DNA of 12,500 nucleotides from Chrysomallon squamiferum (Eukaryota; Mollusca; Gastropoda; Neomphalida; Peltospiridae): positions 6,913,559-6,926,058 of the forward strand of contig CM022678.1 in the NCBI GenBank assembly GCA_012295275.1. Reading direction: 5' to 3'. Of this stretch, positions 7,585-12,500 are shown in pieces (the first letter of the stretch is position 1; each line of letters opens with the position of its first letter). A program made the position numbers and the translations under genes. Below the pieces are notes generated by a model. That model was given only the letters and a program-made list of their open reading frames with translations. It was not told where the DNA came from and searched no databases.

Positions 7585-9185
7585 CTGGAACGAGAAATGA
7601 GAAAAAATGTTTACAAAGATTTGACTTTACATTAAGAAGTTTTAGAATCATAGTTATATTTCATCTTGAACCCTTATTCAAACTTCGGTTCCTTTGTGAA
7701 GACATATTAACATAGACGTCATACATCCTAGTCATAATTTCTATTCAAGCTGAATCAACACTAATAATTCTGTCCTTTGTTAAAACCGGACAAACATATC
7801 ATCATTATTATATAAACACGGCATAACAGTTTAATCTTTGGAAGCTAACAAAAAATTTAATAGACTGAAGTTATTTTTAAAATCTCGTTTTTATTGGTTA
7901 AATCATTAGAAATACGTACATCATTTAATATAAAGTATAATTTTATGTAGAGTTTCTTAGTTGCATAGGAAATATAATACTTTAAAGAAAGTGTATTTTA
8001 TTTTAAGTTTACAGGAAAGACTATTCGAACCGATATCAGTTAATTGTAGATTCTGCACAATTAACCATCAGCCCTGGAATCTGTATACCAAGAAATATGT
8101 CAGCCTAGATTCAGCATAATTAACTACCAGCCCTGGAATCTGTATACCAAGAAATATGTCAACCTAGATTCAGCATAATTAACTACCAGCCCTGGAATCT
8201 GTATAATAAGATATGTGTCAACCTAGATTCTGCATAATTAACAATCACCCTGGAATCTGTATAACAAAACCTAGACTAGCGCACAGTTAACCAGAAGACG
8301 TGGAACCTGTATAATAAAATATGTCAGTTAAACTTAGATTCTGCATAATTGCCCTGGAATCTGTATAATTTATTCGACATCGTTATTACGTTTACAACGT
8401 CATTAACTCACAGACGACGATTATTCCTTTGGCGAATCCCTGCAACGTGAACATCACCAGGAGGTAGGCGTAGCTGGCAACTTGCGGCAGCACGACGTTG
8501 ACGACTGAGCCGAACAGCAGCGTGACGCCGAGTCGTAGATGGACGTCGCAGCTGCTGAACAGCGACGCCACCAACGACCCGACGACGGTGCCGATGCCTG
8601 TTCCGAGGATGATGAAGGAGAAATTTCCCGTTCCTTCCGATACGAGCACCTCCAGGTCCAGCAGAGTGGGACCGAGCACCGCGTCGCTTATACCCTGAAA
8701 TAAATAAACAAATAAACAAACAAATAAATAGATAAATAAAAATAAACAAATAAACAAACAAATAAATAAATAAACAAACAAACAAATAAATAAATAAATA
8801 AATAAATACACCCGTAAATAAACAAATAAACAAATAAATAAACAAATAAATAGATAAATAAACAAACAAACAAACAAACAAACAAACAAGTAAATAAACA
8901 AATAAATAGATAAATAAACAAATAAACAAACAAATAAATAAATAATTCTTAACAGAGAAACTGATATCTCTTCTAAAATCAGTCAATCAGCCTATCAACA
9001 ACAAGACAGTATATCAGTCAGTCAGTCAGCTGTCTGTCTAATTGTCTGTCTGCCTGTCTCTCTGTCTGTCTGTCTGTCTAAAATGATAAAAACTTAAAAT
9101 GACAGTTGAAACATACCGGCATGATGAAGGCCCAGAAGAGCCATAAAGTTTTTACTATTTTCCAGCATTGTCCACTTTCATCCAT
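6509..9185 (-). CDS. Gene B: MFSD4B/NaGLT1-like MFS transporter, three coding exons
   Basis: The join 9185-9117, 8694-8412 and 7584-6509 gives 1428 nt, 475 residues plus stop, a usual size for this family. Splice phases (0, then 1) match perfectly, and all sites are GT-AG. Twelve hydrophobic segments are visible, with GPTLLDL after TM1, TQPFLCNK at the end of TM5, a GxGFAW motif near TM10 and SVGNMILPF in TM11. Established MFSD4/NaGLT1 relatives are membrane sugar transporters; substrate here is inferred only. The TM5-TM6 loop is enlarged and rich in Ser and Asn, with four N-glycosylation sequons (about residues 176, 184, 194 and 198), consistent with an extracellular loop. It lies upstream of and parallel to gene A with the same exon plan, indicating tandem duplication. 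It could instead be annotated as MFSD4A-like. Confidence 0.9.
7585..8041 (-). other. Gene B intron 2, unique part
   Basis: About 460 bp of AT-rich sequence with no open frame or repeat of note. The polypyrimidine tract near 7587-7610 serves the exon 3 acceptor. Confidence 0.7.
8042..8369. repeat. About 60-bp minisatellite in gene B intron 2
   Basis: About six copies of a unit containing CCTAGATTCAGCATAATTAA, then CAGCCCTGGAATCTGTATA and AAATATGTCAA. The second and third copies are nearly identical; outer copies are more diverged or shortened. It ends about 40 bp from the exon 2 donor. Confidence 0.92.
8412..8694 (-). CDS. Gene B exon 2 (TM1 end through TM4)
   Basis: Acceptor TTTCAG at 8696-8695 is followed by GISDAVLGPTLLDLEVL in phase 0. 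The exon ends at T|GTGAGT (donor at 8411), leaving phase 1, and is 283 bp. It carries TM2 (FSFIILGTGIGTVVGSLVAS), the short D-x-H-L-R-L-G loop that stands where MFS proteins have their TM2-TM3 signature, TM3, and TM4 ending in LQGFAKGIIVV. It aligns gap-free with gene A exon 2. Confidence 0.92.
8698..8945. repeat. (AAAT)n/(AAAC)n array abutting the gene B exon 2 acceptor
   Basis: Mixed AAAT and AAAC units run for about 250 bp. On the sense strand this is a T-rich TTTATTTG tract that runs straight into TTTCAG, so the array itself forms the polypyrimidine tract of the exon 2 splice site. Confidence 0.95.
9015..9080. repeat. (GTCA)n / (GTCT)n tetranucleotide tract
   Basis: CAGT units change to CTGT units, with minor interruptions, in gene B intron 1 close to the exon 1 donor. 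Confidence 0.88.
9117..9185 (-). CDS. Gene B exon 1 coding part
   Basis: The minus strand reads MDESGQCWKIVKTLWLFWAF followed by IMP, 23 codons to a donor CCG|GTATGT at 9116. The start has A at -3 and G at +4. An in-frame TGA at 9191-9189 excludes an N-terminal extension within this exon. A TTTTTCAG acceptor at 9206-9205 suggests the exon begins at 9204 with a 19-nt leader. That leader holds a three-codon upstream frame (ATG at 9200, stop at 9191-9189) ending just 3 nt before the true start. Confidence 0.87.
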
Positions 9186-9233
9186 AGTTCAGCTTTTCAT
9201 CACGCTGAAAAACGAAAACAAAACAAATACAGG

Positions 9234-9236
<3 letters not shown>

Positions 9237-9266
<30 letters not shown>

Positions 9267-9271
9267 GTAAA

Positions 9272-9336
<65 letters not shown>
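9237..9336. repeat. (AAAT)n then (AAGT)n array
   Basis: An AAAT run switches to about 19 AAGT units, upstream of gene B exon 1. The same two motifs neighbour each other in gene A intron 2. Confidence 0.95.
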
Positions 9337-9457
9337 ATAAAAGAAAGCTGGAAAGAAAAAGACGATACACAAACTAGTCAGTAATCTCTATAATAATGTT
9401 AGCGATTGGCCTGGTAAAAATAACATCGATTACATTGTAATAATCACTTTGCTAGTG

Positions 9458-10430
9458 CACTGCTGTTATCAATATTACTATTGCTACTGCTACTACTACA
9501 ACTACTGCTGTTATCAATATTACTATTGCTACTGCTACTACTACCACTATTGCTGTTATCATTATTACGATTGCTACTGCTACTACTACCACTGTTGCTG
9601 TTATCAATATTACTATTGCTACTGCTACTACTACCACTGTTGCTGTTATCATTATTACGATTGCTACTGCTACTACTACCACTGTTGCTGTTATCATTAT
9701 TACGATTGCTACTGCTACTACTACCACTGTTGCTGTTATCATTATTACTATTGCTACTGCTACTACTACCACTGTTGCTGTTATCATTATTACTATTGCT
9801 ACTGCTACTACTACCACTATTGCTGTTATCAATATTACTATTGCTACTGCTACTACTACCACTATTGCTGTTATCAGTATTACTATTGCTACTGCTACTA
9901 CTACCACTATTGCTGTTATCAATATTACTATTGCTACTGCTACTACTACCACTGTTGCTGTTATCATTATTACTATTGCTACTGCTACTACTACCACTGT
10001 TGCTGTTATCAATATTACTATTGCTACTGCTACTACTACCACTGTTGCTGTTATCAATATTACTATTGCTACTGCTACTACTACCACTGTTGCTGTTATC
10101 ATTATTACTATTGCTACTGCTATTGCTACTACCCACCATTGCTACTACTACCACTGTTGCTGTTATCACTATTGCTGTTATCAGTGCTATTGCTGCTACT
10201 ACTACCACTATTGCTGTTATCATTATTACTATTGCTACTTCTACTACTACCCACTATTGCTGTTATCAATATTACTATTGCTACTGCTACTACTACCACT
10301 ATTGCTGTTATCATTATTACTATTGCTACTGCTACTACTACCACTATTGCTGTTATCATTATTACTATTGCTACTGCTACTACTACCACTATTGCTGTTA
10401 TCATTATTACTATTGCTACTGTTACTACTA
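9458..10430. repeat. 45-bp minisatellite built from trinucleotide blocks
   Basis: Roughly 22 tandem units of 45 bp, with core ATTACTATTGCTACTGCTAC, then TACTACCACTRTTGCTG, then TTATCAWT. Since 45 is divisible by three and the unit lacks stops in several frames, long open frames run through it on both strands. They encode 15-residue periodic Ser/Asn or Ile/Val or Tyr/Cys polymers. The order degrades near 10120-10200. I do not consider any frame a gene. Confidence 0.95.
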
Positions 10431-10505
10431 CTATTATTGCTGCTGCTGATGTTAGTACTGCTATTACTACTACTAGTACTAGTATTATTATTACTACTAC
10501 TACTT

Positions 10506-10537
<32 letters not shown>

Positions 10538-10625
10538 GCTGCTGCTACAACTACTACTGCTACACTGTTACTATCATCATTATTAATGTTAATTATTACT
10601 ACTACTACTACTACCACTACTACTT
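10431..10625. repeat. Imperfect (ACT)n trinucleotide tract
   Basis: ACT units with GCT, AGT and ATT variants continue directly from the 45-bp minisatellite, which probably arose by expansion of such sequence. Confidence 0.9.
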
Positions 10626-10654
10626 TTATTTTTGTTTTGTTAATGTTGTTGTTG

Positions 10655-10718
10655 TTTAGTTTATATTATATTATATTATATTATATTATATTATATTATA
10701 TTATATTATATTATATTA
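10655..10718. repeat. (TTATA)n pentanucleotide array
   Basis: About twelve TTATA units, almost perfect, following the TTG-rich sequence at 10625-10650. Confidence 0.95.
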
Positions 10719-11160
10719 TTTGATTAATTATTATAATTATTTCCTATAAGCTCAAAGCCAATTACGTCATAACCATTATTTATCTCTATCTTCCCTGTTA
10801 CCGGGTTTTGCTTTCACGTATATATATAATAAATTATAATCTTGACAGTGATTTACAATGGTTATATTATTCAGACAGTATTTTATTAATATACATCCTT
10901 ATCTTAATCACATCTGTATTTGACAGTTTTATCTACTTTGTTGAAATGTTTCATGGATTCGCAGTTAAGCTTTGAAAAGCATTCGAAATTATTTCATGGG
11001 ATTGCTGAAGCGACAAACAAAAATTAATTTATTTCTTACTAATTCAAGATAAAATGACCTATAGCGTAGAATATTCTAATGATTTGATTATGCGTTATAC
11101 AATATATTTATAATTAAAAATGTTCTATTACATTCATTTTCAGTCTGAATAAATTAATCT
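10719..11160. other. AT-rich stretch with nothing recognised
   Basis: About 440 bp of unique AT-rich sequence without a credible open frame, RNA gene or repeat. It would be part of the first intron of gene B if the 11938-12104 leader exon is real. Confidence 0.6.
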
Positions 11161-11161
11161 C

Positions 11162-11163
<2 letters not shown>

Positions 11164-11225
<62 letters not shown>

Positions 11226-11253
11226 TAACAATAATAATAATAATTATAATAGT
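11164..11253. repeat. (AAT)n array
   Basis: About 20 AAT units followed by AAC/AAT mixtures. It is followed by an A-rich region with AAAC units to about 11345. Confidence 0.93.
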
Positions 11254-11403
11254 AATAAACAGTGTGAAAAAAGAAATTAGGGGAAAAAAAAAAAAACAAA
11301 AAAAAACAAATAAACAAATAAAAAGTAAATAGCAAAACACAAAAGAAAACAAAGTACACCAAAATACAAGTTTAAAGCGGTATTGAAAGAAATGGATGAA
11401 AAG

Positions 11404-11434
11404 GTGGATGGATGGATGGATGGATGGATGAATA
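11404..11434. repeat. (GGAT)n short array
   Basis: About seven GGAT units. A minus-strand frame over it encodes a Ser-Ile-His-Pro repeat and is not coding. Confidence 0.9.
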
Positions 11435-11527
11435 AATGATTGAATATATAAATCAATTAAGTCACTGATATCAGTAAACAATATTCAAAATTCAATCAAA
11501 TAATAAATCTCTCACTCATTCTGTCTC

Positions 11528-11586
11528 GCACACACAGACACACATGCACACACACACAACGCACGCACAGAGAGAAACGAACCCTT

Positions 11587-11625
<39 letters not shown>

Positions 11626-11670
11626 CACACCCACACATGCACACACATCGAAACAGACACAAACACATTC

Positions 11671-11749
<79 letters not shown>
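11528..11749. repeat. CA-rich array followed by (TC)38 pyrimidine tract
   Basis: Imperfect CA blocks (11528-11670) lead into 76 bp of uninterrupted TC (11674-11749). The TC tract is complementary to the GA tract at 5605-5684. Confidence 0.96.
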
Positions 11750-11752
<3 letters not shown>

Positions 11753-11761
11753 CTCATTAAA

Positions 11762-11935
11762 TTGACCGAAGATCATGTGACCTCGTTTAACAAACTTTAC
11801 GACTCCTTACGAGCGATCCGTATGGTCCCGACAAACGCACGAACTCGAAAACTCGTCAAGTTTGTTGTTATTGAACTCGAAGAGCACAAGAGATATCTCT
11901 ATAAGTTACAAAAAGTAACAAAAAAATACGTATTT
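11762..11935 (+). other. Unrecognised open stretch of mixed composition
   Basis: About 58 codons read with ordinary-looking, charged composition (for example LVKFVVIELEEHKRYLYKLQ) in moderate-GC sequence, unlike the homopolymer frames elsewhere. There is no ATG at its beginning. The frame runs back into the TC array and on into 11992. I recognise no family. It could be an exon fragment, a transposon remnant or chance. Confidence 0.15.
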
Positions 11936-11937
11936 AC

Positions 11938-12104
11938 CTGTTGCTGTTCTTGTTTTCCTGTACGTCCCCGGCTCTCAGTCAGTTCAGTATAAACACCTGG
12001 ACTTTCCCCGTGGGAAATGCGACAACACATCGAGAAAATACGAAACTACGGAGCATGACCGTTGAAACGCGTGTCATGGTAACCGGTGTCGGACAAATTT
12101 TCTC
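11938..12104 (-). other. Candidate 5' untranslated exon of gene B
   Basis: On the minus strand a good acceptor (TTTTTCTTTGCAG at 12106-12105) and donor (CAACAG|GTAAAT, donor at 11937) bracket 167 bp of clearly higher GC than its surroundings. The next downstream acceptor on this strand is TTTTTCAG at 9206-9205, just before the gene B start. It contains an upstream frame of 32 codons (12077-11979). The linkage to gene B is inference from splice-site polarity and spacing. Confidence 0.33.
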
Positions 12105-12500
12105 CTGCAAAGAAAAATGTCCGTGACACTTTGATCACGTAGGCTGATGCATTATAAAAAAAAAAAAAAAAAAGAACAAAAGTAACCGGGAAATAACCTA
12201 GACAATGTATTTCATTGACAGTATAGGACACAAACGTGAGACTGTATATATAAGAAAATGTGACCAGGTTTTAAGACTTCGGTAATATACGATGAATGAA
12301 TTGAAAAAAAATAATAAAAAATAAAAATAAAAATAAAAATAAATAAAAAAGTAATGATAATAATAATAATATAAAATAAACTCAAACAAAAGTAAAATAA
12401 TAATAAATAATTGACTATAAGCTATTTAATGTTTATATTAAATTATAATGTTTAAACGATATTTTTTTTTGTTTCTTTTTTTCTAGCATTTATGAATATT
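12105..12500. other. AT-rich right edge
   Basis: A run of about 18 A at 12155-12172, an (AAAAT)n tract near 12306-12350 and AAT units around 12356-12370. No gene is recognised. Any promoter of gene B may lie here or beyond the window. Confidence 0.55.

Noticed and set aside
7260-7715. Plus-strand 97-codon frame near the gene B exon 3 acceptor
   Set aside because: It spans the exon-intron boundary antisense to gene B and has no recognisable domain.
8692-8986. Minus-strand frames rich in Tyr-Leu-Phe-Ile-Cys upstream of gene B exon 2
   Set aside because: They are translations of the AAAT/AAAC array in intron 1, with a clear TTTCAG acceptor at its edge.
9444-10723. Open frames up to 424 codons on both strands over the 45-bp minisatellite
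   Set aside because: They exist in several frames on both strands at once because the unit has no stops and a length divisible by three. No splice, start or domain evidence supports one of them.
1-12500. tRNA, rRNA, transposase or reverse transcriptase signatures
   Set aside because: Looked for cloverleaf-like GTTCGA boxes, polymerase or integrase motifs and terminal inverted repeats; none was convincing by eye.

Overview
This is a eukaryotic, probably invertebrate animal, window. It is AT-rich and crowded with di-, tri-, tetra- and pentanucleotide arrays and minisatellites. The only convincing genes are two intron-containing genes on the minus strand. Repeat style and the presence of a tandem MFSD4B/NaGLT1-like pair fit a mollusc or another lophotrochozoan, but nothing seen fixes the phylum.

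Both genes encode 12-segment Major Facilitator Superfamily transporters of the MFSD4 / sodium-dependent glucose transporter 1 (NaGLT1) type. They are head-to-tail paralogues with the same structure: a 69-bp first coding exon of 23 codons (phase 0), a second exon of about 283 bp (phase 1), and one large terminal exon. Gene B (right; 9185-9117, 8694-8412, 7584-6509) joins cleanly into 475 codons. Gene A (left; 4690-4622, 2999 to about 2717, 1383-360) aligns along its length. Its conserved exon 2 donor and exon 3 acceptor do not keep frame, because exon 3 lacks one base near its start. A tandem donor 2 nt upstream, found only in gene A, would restore the frame (457 residues). This is the most informative anomaly in the window.

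Layout from left to right: 1-359, gene A 3' flank; 360-1383, gene A exon 3; 1384-2716, intron 2, almost wholly microsatellite; 2717-2999, exon 2; 3000-4621, intron 1, opening with a 43/49-bp minisatellite whose every unit copies the 3' splice site; 4622-4690, exon 1; 4691 to about 6470, gene A upstream region (a CCAAT plus CRE candidate promoter) and gene B 3' flank; 6509-9185, gene B with arrays in both introns; 9205 to about 11937, a repeat-filled stretch with a 45-bp minisatellite; 11938-12104, a candidate 5' untranslated exon of gene B; 12105-12500, AT-rich sequence with nothing recognisable.

The two transporters probably move sugars or related small solutes across a membrane. Substrate cannot be read from the sequence. 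They differ mainly in a Ser/Asn-rich, sequon-bearing TM5-TM6 loop in B, a poly-Asp tract in A, and base composition. Most other open frames are by-products of stop-free repeats or of GC-rich coding sequence.
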